Below, piece after piece: positions 46,941 through 60,900 of a stretch of DNA of 64,000 bases. Every line of letters starts with the position of its first letter. The stretch's first letter is position 1. The notes beneath the pieces were generated by a model, which did not search any database, was not told the origin of the DNA, and worked only from the letters and a program-made list of their open reading frames with translations. Location of the stretch: contig CM055896.1 of NCBI GenBank assembly GCA_029582155.1, positions 3,397,501 through 3,461,500 on the forward strand, written 5' to 3'. Source of the DNA: Panopea generosa. Taxonomy: Eukaryota > Mollusca > Bivalvia > Adapedonta > Hiatellidae. The position numbers and the translations under genes were made by a program.

Positions 46941-48712
46941 GCAGAAAGTTAACTAGGTGACACTTTGTGAAACACATTTTATTTTATATACAGACCGACT
47001 ATTACAAGTTACAGGAGGCATTATTGTATAAAAGCATATATTGTTAAATGATTTTCTTGTATTAATCATGAAAAATAGTCTTATATTTATTGTACTTTAA
47101 CTACCAAATGAATCGTCCGTTCATTGTAACACAACTACATGTATCAAAAGAAAACTATCTCATAGTATGTTGAAACTGAATAATATATTCAAACGTTTTT
47201 CATTTTGGGCGCACTTTTCAGCTTATTTACGTCTGGGTTTATAATACAATTCCAATGACATATTGATTAATACGTCAATATCAGGAGACCATAATGTTTA
47301 TATGAATAAAAATGTTCCACTTTTGAATTGTTTTCAAGTAAAGGCAAACACAGATTTTAAATGGAAGTGGAAGCGGTAGTTGTTACAAATTTAGTGTTTC
47401 CAAATCAGCAAACATTTAGAGTCAAAGTCACTTTCCTGTTTTGAACTAAGCATATGAAGATAAGAAAAGTGATAAAGTATCTGTTGTTTTATTAGTAGTC
47501 CCATGTAAAAATCAAGGCCCCCTGTTGGTCCTAAACGACATTAATACCTATTTGAACAAGCCTTAAACCATTGCTCATATGTGTCATTTATACCAAATAT
47601 GAACAAATTAGGTTTATCCCTTTATGGCCCCCTGCTGGCCCCTTATGGACATTTCTGTGTTTAGGAAAATATGAGCAAACTATGAGTAAGGAAGAGAATA
47701 TATAATGTCCACTCATCATACATGTATTTATGATGTAGAATTTATTGACATAACATAAATATGTATTTGTATGCCAATGGAAATTTAATTGATCAACACA
47801 TTCTCAATTTTATACGATTAAAAAGTGTTATTTGATCATGTAATGACATTGTTGTTTGTTTAGTGTATCTAAAATATGTAAGGAATACTGTTATTCATAC
47901 GCACTGCATAGGTGTATCTTTCTATTGTGCATATTGTTGGTGATGAATATCATTATCTATTTGAATGCTAATACTGTTGCTCTAATAGAAAACGTATTTT
48001 AAGAGACGACTACTACATTAGAAACAATATTTATATTTTGACAGATAATGAACATAAAAACAACAAATGCAATAGAATACGGAAAATTGTGTCAATTTAT
48101 CAAATCCTTGTGACATTCAACTAATATTGGAATAATTATTGTTGATGTTTTTGTAACGTAATATCTAAGAACATACTTAGCAACACGCATAAAACATATC
48201 ATTAATTGTTCTACTATTACGACTGTTACATTATACAATTGTAAGGTCTAGATTATTTTATTGAATATAACGTTTCATGAAATGTAGGATACTCTCCCAT
48301 TTGACAGAAAACACATATACACCCAACATCAATAACAAGTCTTAAATTCTAACCATAGTAGTTTTTACAGTATTCCAGTTCCATGTATAGTCTCTACTGT
48401 ATGTTGTTTGTATTTTTGTTATTACTGATACTGTCATGTATACCATGAATTGAGTGAATAAAACTATTGAATTTAATTGGATTGAATTAATAAGCATTTG
48501 CTATTTGAACTGTAATTGATTAACATATATTCCTATTTGTTTACATGTAGTTGGAATACAATTAAAAACTGGTATTTGATCATATACAGACATTGTTGTT
48601 TGTTATTGTATTTAAATTCTTTAAGGAATACTTTTATCCCAGCCGTTTTGCATATCATGTTATTATATAAATATGGAAATAGGAAAGTCTGTTTTCGGTC
48701 ATTGTGTCCTGT
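46941..48712. other. 3' flank of the MIEAP-like gene, repeats
   Basis: Holds tandem-core blocks in reverse orientation at about 47510-47660 (ATACCAAATATGAACAAATT between GGCCCC-rich pieces). It also holds an imperfect duplicate pair at about 47775-47920 and 48505-48660, both with TTTGATCAT and GACATTGTTGTTTGTT. A 3'-end-like AATAAA lies at about 48458 on the plus strand. No coding exon was seen. Confidence 0.45.
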
Positions 48713-48979
48713 TTATTTCCCCTGTGCCACTCCTTTACACAACAACGGTCCATTCTCGTGCAACAACAACGGCGGCCATACAACATAGTCAATCGTCTTT
48801 CCCGTTTTCGTATAGGTTCTAAACAAATCTCCGTCGAATAGCCCGGATGTAAGTTTATCGTTTATCAAAACTGGCGGATCCTGTACACTCATAAGCCAAC
48901 ACAGCTCCACACATCTCCGAATGTATTTCTCAGTGTTTGGCTTTCCTTTTATGCTGGGATTCTCCCTTTTTATGTATTT
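48713..48979 (-). CDS. MIEAP-like terminal coding exon
   Basis: Acceptor TTATATTTCCAG|AAATACATAA, phase 0, 88 codons plus TAA. It encodes the most conserved part of the domain (KYIKRENPSIK, CVELCWLMSVQDPPV, TYTKTGKTIDYVVWPPLLLH). An AATAAA overlaps the stop codon (48712-48717). Confidence 0.92.
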   Translation of the reverse strand, partial: KYIKRENPSIKGKPNTEKYIRRCVELCWLMSVQDPPVLINDKLTSGLFDGDLFRTYTKTGKTIDYVVWPPLLLHENGPLLCKGVAQGK

Positions 48980-51900
48980 CTGGAAATATAACATTAATTA
49001 ATTTCTGTATCAAATGTGTTTAATACGTTAAGTCTAACATATAACTTCCATCAAGTTGTGATAAGTGTTTGTTTATTTGAGCTCGATTGTGAGGTTATAT
49101 CAGAACTTGTATGTATGGTTCTCGAGTCCATTTCATCTTATGTAAGCACCAACACTATATCCTCTACAACATCGCCCCGCTCAAAATTATAATATAAAAT
49201 GAAATTGTAGATTTGGAACAAAATGCTATCAATTTATATTGGTGCTATATTATTGTGATTTAAAGTGGCACGGTTTGAAGATAATTATAAACGAAAACGT
49301 GGTCTTTCAATTAAGGAAAAGTAATGTTAAAGGTACGTGCATTAATTTAATGTTCACTGAACATGCAAATTAACGTAAAATGCCGTTTAATTACCTGTTT
49401 TTAAATTAAATGTTTAGTTTAAATGGTAACACCATTTTCAACGTATGGCATATTTAAATGGTACATACAGTTTTAATGATGTACAAGAAAGACCTCAGAA
49501 TGGAGGTTCAATAGAACCATTTATCCTTCAACAGGTAACTAGTTAACTTTTTTACATGTTTTTTTCTCTACCGAGCTGGTCTTGAACCCACGACCTAAGC
49601 AACGAGGGATACGCGATCATACGACGACAGTGTCCTAGACGATTCGGCCACAGAGGACCAACAATTATAAGTATGTTGTAATGTGTATGGCAAAACATTC
49701 AAACGTTCAACCAAACCAGATGTAACTTTTACATATAACATTTTACAATAATAAATACACACTTCAGCGACAGACTCCACCATATCTGCAGCGAAACTTT
49801 TACGTATCTCCTTCAACTGTCGTAGTTTGGTTACTGGAATCTATAAAATACCAATAAATACATGTTCACGTTTCAATACGACTATATATGACTATATTCT
49901 AAACATATCAAATACATACATAACTCGCTTAGTGATATGCACAATTTACAAGAAAAGTTATAAAGATTGTATATATGACTATAACCAAATGATACTGAAA
50001 CATTTTTTTTCTATTTAAAGCCACAGTCACTTGCATATTTTGAGATTATAAGTGAAAACCATCCCAAATCCTTCGCCATATGAAGAACCACTTGTGTTAA
50101 ACTATTTTTTTAAAATCTCCGGAGTCGTGCAAATGATGTTTGATGGTGTCAGTTTGTATTTTACTTTGTGTTAGCATGAACAAATAAAATAATCCAGTTT
50201 CACTGTATAATTCACTCAAGGCAAGTTTAGTATGACTTATTATTTATAATGATATTCTTAAAATAGTTTAACTTACATCAGGTTGGTCTTTTGATTCGGT
50301 ACTTGAATCAGAAATACTTCTAACAAATTTCTTTAGCCTATCAGAATGATCTTTTGATTCTTTTTGGCAAAATTTATGTACATCCTGAAAGAAAAATATA
50401 AGTGTTCATATTGTTATACATACACACAATGTAACAATGAATCAGCATATGTTGATATGCATTACTGTCGACTATTATATGTGTGATGCATATGTTAAAG
50501 GGAGATAATTGAAATCACAACAACCGAATTTGTGATTTCAATTATCTCCCTTCATAAAAAATAAATATTATTTCACTGTATCTTCATGATCCAACGGGTT
50601 TCTATGTCTCCCCATAATGTAGCATATGAGTAGTGATAAATCCTTTCCTAGGTTCTACTCAAGCTATCAGTTTCTGTATGTAAATTGTTGGTCCAGTCCA
50701 GATGTGTTGCATGTAAAACCATAGTATATAAAACACCACAATAGCAGCAGATATTTGTTGTTATGGTATATTATCACATGATATTTTCTAAAAAAGAAAA
50801 CTGCATTCACACTCCAAACATATTCTGATTGAAAATCTGCGGTTACATACCAGTAACATTTTGTGAAGACATTTAACAGCTTTCTCGTCCGATCCACTCT
50901 CATTTTCCTCGTCTTCGAAAGCGTCCGTCCATTCATTATCGTACAGCTCGGAATATTTCTCGCTGAGTTTTGTTGGTCGGTTTTCATCACTGAGATCGGT
51001 AATGTTTGGGTTGTTGTTCATGAGTTGATCTCCTGCCATTTTACTCAGTCTTGGTAAAAATGCAATAAGATTCAGTTATGATGTCTGATTTCTAGGCATA
51101 ATGAAGGTCATACAGTATTGTTAAAAACTGAATATTGATTTAGCCGGTGTTTATGGGCTACAGGGATGCTGTATATTTTATCACTAAATAAGCAATAAGA
51201 TGTCGTGCCATTATCATTCGTCTCTCACCATTGATTCAAGTGAAATTAGCAGGTTCTTGCAGATAAGGGTGTGCTCGAGTAATGGTTAACCTTCAGGATC
51301 CTAAGAAAGAGTGGTTAGATTAAATGAACGTCACTTTGTTAGTTCTCGATGGCATTAATATGAAGCTATATATCAAAACAAGCAAGGCAATATACTACTT
51401 CCTCATTTTGAACGCCGAATCTTGGCCGAATGGTCTAATGCGCCGTTTCAATATCACTCACCTCTCACAGCTAAAGTCGTAGGTTCGAGTTCAACTTGTC
51501 CTAAAAGCTTTATGTGAGAAAGTTTGCCAGTTACTTGAGGAAGGACGGTTGTTATTCTCAGATACATTCTGAGGTATTCCACCACAAATAAAACTGGATA
51601 TGAGTATAAATACATGTAACCTGTGAATGTGTTGAAAATGATGTTAAACTCCATTAAAAAAATTGAACTCGTTCAATGCCTCAAAGACATCCTCCTGTTA
51701 TCTATTATAAAAAAATTGACACATATTACATCTCAATATTTAAAAGTGATTTAACATCGATAATGGAATCAATTTAGATACAACATTTATATACTTATGT
51801 TTGTATTGGAAAGAGAAAACAAAACAACAACAAAATCCGTTTGCCTGTTTTAAATACCACATTTACCTACTTTAAATATTAATTAGGAATTTCAGCTATA

Positions 51901-54900
51901 TTGGCAATATTCTGAGGCTACGTTAATCACAGTTAAGCTAGCAGCGCATATATCAATAACAGAACATTTGATTAACGGATGCAATCTTAGACATGGAAAT
52001 CCATATCATAATATAATATACATGTATATGACGTTAAATAAAAACAGGTGCATTTTGCCTGATATGGATTTTGATATACCATCGTGGACAAAAACATAGA
52101 TCAGATAGTAGTGAAATAGTGCTTTAGTGTATCTGACATTGCCTGATATGTATTCATTATAAACACATACCTTGTCTTTAATTGGTCGTTCTCCCTTTTC
52201 AACTCGTTTAATTCTGCTCTTGAATTGCCACCTGTAGGATCAACCATTGACTTTTCTCTTCGTAACTCGTTAATTGTCCTAGAATGCATATAAATTATAT
52301 ATACATTTAACTGTTTAAAGAGGGACATTGAAATGTTGAACTCAATTTTATTGAAAGTTGCGCACCAAATCATTTTTACAGAGATTGTAAACATATGAAA
52401 TTCCTTTATCCATAAGTGTACATGTAGCATAGACTGCACTTTTCGAAAATAAAATAAAGGGAATTAAGGATCTGTACATACTGCGGGTATTTTAATTTCA
52501 TATTTGGAGCCTGTGGATAAAGGGGTCTTGATGAGATGAGATTAATTAACGCTTTAAACACATCCAGTTTAAATCAAGTAAACAGCACATACGTGTCTTT
52601 CTTGTTTATTGCCTCTTTGAGGGTTGTTTCTATATTTTTCATTTCCTTGTCCTTTTTGTTAATATTATCAAAGGCTTCGTGACATTTGCTACAAAAGATA
52701 GACACACTTCAGTGATGTCATACATTTGATTGTAAATAAAACGGATGTTCCAGCAGAAATAATGATAAATACGACCATTCGTATATGAATAGAATGTCGG
52801 AAAACTTCTAAAAGAAGCATCATGTTAGCAAAACGTGTTTTTAAACGAACTACTAACAGAACTAAAGCAATAGCCGTTGTTGATAGTTCTTCTGTATGTT
52901 TATTTGTACTTTTTAAGATTAATATATCACATATATATGTATTTCTTATGTTGCTATGTTGTTGCTGTGACAATGTCCTTTGTATGCCGCTTATCCAATT
53001 GGACTGATTATTATCTTTGGTTGTAAACAGATTGTTATAACTTCAGCATGTCAACTTTAAGCACACATGCCCTGTCACCAAAATTCGTCATATAAATACA
53101 GTGTCTACAATTGAAAACAATAAATGAAATGACAAACAATTCAGCACATTGAGACGAATTCACACATACATTTGATTAAGTATAAACTTACTTTTCTAGA
53201 TCACTTTTTTCAGACTTCGTTTTTTGGTGAGCCCTGTAAAGCAAAATAAAAAAGTATTTAGTTATTCAATAAAAATGAAGATCTTCTTTAGATTTGATAC
53301 TCATATAAACATTAATGATGTATATATATTACATTAACAATGGTCAGAGTGACATAATGTAAACACTCGACACAGGTGATTTTAATGGTTTTGTTTTGCT
53401 ATTTTAGTTCGTCTTCAGTTATGCAATGTAATGGACGTGCATTTAAGTTATTCGCCTTTAATGCACTTTCCACATATTATGATCTCCAGCCTGCCAGATC
53501 AAGGTTAAGGTCGTGTTAGTAATGTTTTTGCTGTATATTTATTTCACTGAATGTAGATTTTCTTTATAAACTTTAACACACACTACACCTATCGTGAATA
53601 CGAGTAGATATTGTATGTGAATGTTTGTTAGTAGAAGTTGAATAAACAAACAGAACGCAGGTCTTTATTTATTAAAAAACATTTTTTTCATTTAAATACT
53701 ACCAAAATAATCCATAAACATTCAATGATTGTCAAACTATCTAAGTGAGCAGAACTCAAAGAAAGAAACTCGGGACATAATGCTATTTTGTATATTATTT
53801 TCAAAACCAGAACGGAAAGATAAGCATATAGCTGTTAATAAAATACGAAACTTACTTCTTTTCTTCCTTCAGCTGTTTCCTCAAAGTTTGAGCTTCTTGA
53901 TCACCATGGTTTGAACTAAAGATATAAGAAAATCACAGGAACAAGTGGAGTGTTAAACACGTATGAGTTATAATGACATTATATAGTGTATACTAGGACA
54001 TACTCAGGTGGACATGAAATAAACTAAATCCGTCAGTTTTGAATCATAACACTGTACTTTACAAAGTTAAAATATACATGTAATTATGGAAATATTGTTT
54101 CATTTTATTTTTGTACAAAAACTTCACTATTAAAAAGAAAAACATGTTTTCTGGTATTGATACTTTTCTAAACAGTGAATGATGAGAAACCAATTGATTG
54201 ATTGATTGATTGAATATTGAGTGTCATTTTTATGCCATCGAGGGCTAACAGATGATCAGTTATCCTAACCACTGTTTTCTGGGATTAACCAGTACTCGAG
54301 CACACCCCATCTCCGCAAGTAACTTATAACTTTCCCACTTAAATCAGTGGTGAGAGACGAATGATAATGAGACACAATGTCGTATATCAATCATCACGGA
54401 GAAAGTTGCCGAGCGGGGGATTCGATCTCACGACCTCTGGATTGATAGTCAGATGCGTAACCGACTGGAAGAGAAACCAAATAGAGCATTTTTCCTCTGT
54501 ATTGATAAACATAATAGTTGTACATCTACAGTCACAACGTAATTATGAAACATTTATATTGTACAAATGCACAATATCAGAATATTCTATTTTGAATATA
54601 CTATTCATATTTATAGACCGTGTTTACGGATAAACGTATATTAATTCATTTTGTTATGAATCTTTCCATTGCTTTCTCTTCTTTTGGTTGAATATTTTCT
54701 TGAACTGCTTGGTCACCAAATCAATTTTTGACATACTTTATAAAGAAGCTTAAATAGTTTATTGCACAATAATACTTTAAATTAAAGCTGCTCACAATAA
54801 ATTCTGTATGGATGTAATTTTATATTATTTATTTGGATACGTTACCAGTATGTATTTTAAAAACAATGTGATACTATGTCGCCTCGTTCGAAAGGAAATA

Positions 54901-57900
54901 TACAAATGGACAGATAATAGTTATGGTAGTCTTTAACAAACAACGGTTTAGATGCGCATGAGGTCAAGAATGAATATCCTACCTTGCTTGTTGTGAACGG
55001 GCTTCAGTAAGGTCTTTGTTCATCTTACTCGAGTCGGCACTGTTGTCAGTAAAAAGAATACTTATCAACACGTATAGATTTTTGGGAAATAATTTTACAT
55101 TAGTCCTCAATTTCTAGGTTAAATTATGTATATATGTATCTGATAGTAAATAAAGACGAATTAAATATGATATTTAAATGCCAAAATCATAAACATTAGC
55201 ATTTATTTTGAAACTCAACATCAAACAGCGGATTGCGACAATACTTTTCATCGCGGACAATGATTTGATAATGGACGAGACACACACAGAAGGCCATAAC
55301 TCTGTGTTAAATCATCAAACCGAAACACAAAGACGATAGGCACATCTCCACAAAGTATTGATGTACCCCATCAAATTCATAGATTTCCAACCAGAGGTTG
55401 TAGAGAAATTAGCACGGTCAAGGATTGATTGTAATCGATGGAATCAAAGGGTTATAACTCTGTGAAAAATCATCATACCGAATTAGTTTTTAAGCGTGAA
55501 TTACTTTTTTCTCTATTCTAGAGACAGTGTTTTTAACATTGCCCAATATTACCTAGCCATTGTATCTTGAAAGGAGCTCGATTCTTAGAGCAGGTGCATG
55601 TTCCTTTCCCGTCAATAGGCTCATTGTTCAAAAGTATACCAGAATAAGGCAAACGTGCAGGTAAAAACATAGCTTAAAGTTTGCCAGTTATAAAACAAGA
55701 AGCGGGAAGGAATATATTGAAAAGTTAGTTTATAATTTGTAAATGGTGTTACCTCACTGAATGATCATGAATTTAACAACTTTTACCACAGGAACATGTC
55801 ATATATAGTACTTCAACCATTTTAGATACGTATGTGTAACACACAGTCGTATTTACAAACTCCATTAAAAGTTAGAACTTAAATATAAATCCTGTTCAGT
55901 AATCACTCTAAATTAACAGTTGAAACGGATACAAGCTCGGGTTAAATTATAATGAATCTTATAAAAAGGATTGTTCAATCTACCTAAATTGCTGATTCAG
56001 CTTTTGAATTGTAATTGCATGGTCATCTTTGAGTTTCGACAGTTCTTCTTCAGACTTGTTTCTACAAACAAAGAACATATTTAGATTAATAGTATCACTC
56101 TCACTTGTACTAACATATAGTTAATGTGTAATGATATCTTACTTACATCATAGATATAATTTGACAAACATATGGTTAACGATCAACATGCAATATCATT
56201 TTGTTTAGTAGCGTAAGAATCTAGTATGATAGTCCTGAAATGACAAATAAACTATTTTAAATTAAAATAGACACTCATTTATATAACTAACAGAACATAT
56301 TGCATTAGCTCTATGTTTGTTTTATCTCAGTTTACCATATATTTTTGGGTATTTCTAGTTACAGTGAACATATTACAACAGAGAAGTATAGCATTATTAC
56401 ACTAGATCTTTCTAAGTGCGTTTTGACAACAACTGAATCAAAATAAAATGTACAAAATATGTTAACATGTTCACACACGTTCAATCTAGCGCTAACAAAA
56501 TAAACAGTATGCCACTAGTTTCCATTGAGTAAACTAGCAGGGTTTATGTATATTTAGTGTACCGAGTGGTTTAAGGTGCCAACATTAGGTCTCAACATCA
56601 CTTACCTCTCACCGCTAAGGCCGTAGGTTCGTTTGACATTCGTTTAAAAAAGTTGATGTGAGACAGTTTGCCAGTTACTGTGGATGAACGGTGGTTCTAT
56701 TCCTCCACCAACAAAAATGGATACGCCATAAATAACCTGAACTGTGTTGAAAATGGCGTTAAACCCAATTAAAATGTATTTTGTGTTAAAACTTTTAATA
56801 AATTTCCCATCGGGACGTGTATTGTTTAGATAAAAAGTACCCATCGACCGACAAGTTAACATGGACAGTCTTAGTAAATCTATTTTGTGTTTTAAAAAAG
56901 TGTGGATGGAAGTTGAATATTTAAGTAAACATCCGATGCACTGATAGCTCCAAAAATGATAGCTATCGACTTGGCCTTATAAAGTTGGTTTCACCAAACA
57001 GGGCATGGGCGAAACATCGATTGCATTTTATGTATTAGATAAAATTTAACATAATCATCATATATTTTAAACAATGTACATGTAATTATAAAAAAGTATA
57101 TGAGATAATTAAACGTTATTGTCACACGATTCCATGCATCGTGTGGTACTGGAAACAATTGATAACAAGTAGAAACAATAGTAAGAGGAAATAAATGCAG
57201 CATTGTGACTGCTGCAATGTCAGATTAACCTTTGAAGATAAAGCTTCTAGTGGTGGATACTTTTCAATCAACTCTAAATTAAATATACATAAAAATAAAC
57301 GTAGTTTAAACACGGATCTCTATAAAATTCGAGCCACTGTTTGAATAAAAAAACTTAATCAAATGTTACATGTGAAACATGCATTTTTAAACATTTCTTT
57401 CTAGTAAAGGATTCGTTAATTTAATATTCACCATGTATCTTAGTTATTGAAATTAAAAAGTTAGATAGCAATACGATAAAATTAAGCTTAATTTCAAAAC
57501 TATTTTAGTACAAACATTAACAGTGATTCTGTGATGTTAGAAGGATACTTCGTCTTTGATAAGAGATTCCAATTTACAAAACTTATCAATGATATCTGAA
57601 TAGGAAATCGAGTTAAGCGTACACCCGCTTGTAGTTCTTAGGCACTGTTACTTTGACCTGAACCCCAGGGATCTCTGTCGTTTTATAAGAACTATGCGTT
57701 AGTATCTGGTTTTCTATGCCGTCGTGTTAACCGTGTTCTTGACTCAAGTGTATAATCAAACGGGTTAAAATGCGAGTAGCAAATAATTTATAACATAAAA
57801 CTGTGAGAGGAGTTGAGCTCACACAAATAAATGTCAACGGGCAGAATGTTATAACCTAAAACGCATGGATGTTTTATACAACCTACCTAAATTGTTTCTT

Positions 57901-60900
57901 TAGCTCTGTAATTTCTCTAGCATGGTCATCTTTCAGTTTTGTAAGTTCTTCTTTGGATTTCTGTCTGTAAACAAGAACGGATCTTAAGTATTGACGTTAT
58001 ACGATAATGTATGCTAAATCGGTACACGTGTTACGTGATATGTTATTTACTCTTTGATGACCTTTTCATGAAATAAAACTGACATTCAATGACACTGGCT
58101 TTAAAAAGAGAAAGGAAATATCTTTATTCAGTTTCTACCATTATATCGAAACGAAATAGTGTTTGAATAGACAAAAACAAGATTATCTAATCGTATTTGT
58201 AATACTTGCACCAACTGTTGGAAAAGTTTATATACTGAACGACAAAAACAATAATAAAGTTAAAAGTTAAATTGTAAATTGGCCCATTTAAACGAAATCA
58301 AGTCTTGAACTTTGCGATTGTGTCCAGTTATTAATAACGTGTCTATTTGAAACATTAATTTTAGCTTAATAAGTGAACGTGCACTTCATGCGGAAGCAAT
58401 TCCTGTCAATAGTACATGCATTTGTTAAGAAATGGAAACAATTGCTAATTATTAGTATACCGTTCTACAGTAAATAATCGGTCAATATAGCTTCCCCCCA
58501 TGGACTTGGAATGGTCTTTAGACCCTATGAAATATGTTGTTATTTGTTTTTCAGAATATTATACTATTATTTTATCTTTGTTTATATAATGTGTACTAAT
58601 ACTAATATATTCACAAATAATTATCTCCATATATATATCATGCATTGTGAATGAGCATCTGAAAATATCCCAAAAAGCATAAATTCCGTTGTTGTGAATT
58701 TAATTATCTCCCTTTATAAAATTAAATATATATGAATTCACTGTATCTATATGATCCAACGGGTTTATAAATATGTCCTTTATATAGCATGTGAGTAGTC
58801 ATGAATCCTTAACTGGATCCTACTCATATAAAGCTATCACTTCATGTATGTAAATTTGTCCACCCTGTCCAGATGTGTTGCATGTAATTCCATAGTATAT
58901 AAGTCATGGTCGACACCAAATTTATTGGTTTGGCAGAGGCCTTGATATTGTATCTATGGTTTGCATTGTAGCTAGGCGCACTCGCCGTAGTCTGGTCTGT
59001 ACATTTATGTCTTGGTTATTCACAAATAACTATCTCCATATATATATCATGCATTGTGAATGAGCATCTGAAAAGATCCCAAAAAGCATAAATTCCGTTG
59101 TTGTGAATTTAATTATCTCCCTTTATGAAATTAAATATATATGAATTCACTGTATCTATATGATCCAACGGGTTTAAAAATCTGTCCTTTATATAGCATG
59201 CGAGTAGTCATGAATCCTTAACTGGATCCTACTCATATAAAGCTATCACTTCATGTATGTAAATTTGTCCACCCTGTCCAGATGTGGTGCATGTAATTCC
59301 ATAGTATATAAGTCATGGTCGACACCAAATTTATTGGTTTGGCAGAGGCCTTGATATTGTATCTTTGGTTTGCATTGTAGCTAGGCGCACTCGCCGTAGT
59401 CTGGTCTGTACATTTATGTCTTGGTTATTCACAAATAATTATCTCCATATATATATCATGCATTGTGAATGAACATTTGAAAAGATCCCAAAAAGCATAA
59501 ATTCCGTTGTTGTGAATTTAATTATCTCCCTTTATGAAATTAAATATATATGAATTCACTGTATCTATATGATCCAACGGGTTTATAAATCTGTCCTTTA
59601 TATAGCATGTGAGTAGTCATGAATCCTTAACTGGATCCTACTCATATAAAGCTATCACTTCATGTATGTAAATTTGTCCACCCTGTCCAGATGTGTTGCA
59701 TGTAATTCCATAGTATATAAGTCATGGTCGACACCAAATTTATTGGTTTGGCAGAGGCCTTGATATTGTATCTATGGTTTGCATTGTAGCTAGGCGCACT
59801 CGCCGTAGTCTGGTCTGTACATTTATGTCTTGGTTATTCACAAATAATTATCTCCATATATATATCATGCATTGTGAATGAGCATCTGAAAATATCCCAA
59901 AAAGCATAAATTCCGTTGTTGTGAATTTAATTATCTCCCTGTATATATATATATATATATCGTACGAATGTGCATTCAAAACAAATGCATTCAAGCTCAC
60001 TGCAAAGAAGTGTAAAATCCACAACCATAATAACAAAAGTACACTAGTTTATCCTAAAATCTTCCAAATCCAGTATATTAACCCCAAATGAAAAAAGCAG
60101 GGAATTCTATGCCTGTCCAACATTTAAACTATAATATCATTTAAACTTTCCCTGAATCAACTGACCGCTCAACGTGTTCAAACGTGCTGCTATTTCACGG
60201 ACCCAGTTTGGAGAGCTGGATTCGTTCTACAGACTAAAATACACTAAATTGTTGATATTATTTAGAGAAACAGAAATCCATACAGACGTTTGTTTCGTAT
60301 GTTTTAATATTGCAAGAACAGGACTTCTTTGTTTGAATATATTTATATTTTATTGAGTAAACAATTCGCCGTTTCTTCCATGGTAATTAAAACACATGAT
60401 CAATCTTATCCGCTATTTTAAAACTGCGTCATTTTATTTAAGCGTGTTTTTGTATTATAAAAGCACAGTTATCCGTTACATGAATTATTCAATAAAATAA
60501 CTATACTATTAAAGTGTTACCTGTATTGGACAATTCAAACTATAAATAGAATGACACCATTTCAGATAAGTGCATTTGATTTACGCTATGCATGTGTGTG
60601 TTCATTCAATGTAAATCACGTAAAAGTTAACCTTAAATGTTAACAAAATGTTTATGAAATGATTCGAAAGAGTAACGACTGAATGTGCAAAATGTAACAA
60701 ACATTTGTCTCTTTAAACTAGTTGTAGGCTTAATATGGAGTTTGTATGATTGGTATTTGGAACATGTATAAGTATATACATACTTCTATGAATATATTTA
60801 AACAAAATTATAAAAGGGGAACATTGATAAATTTCTGGAGCTAATGATACTTTCAATACACCAAAACGAAAATATCGATGAGAACACACTTCCAAACTAT

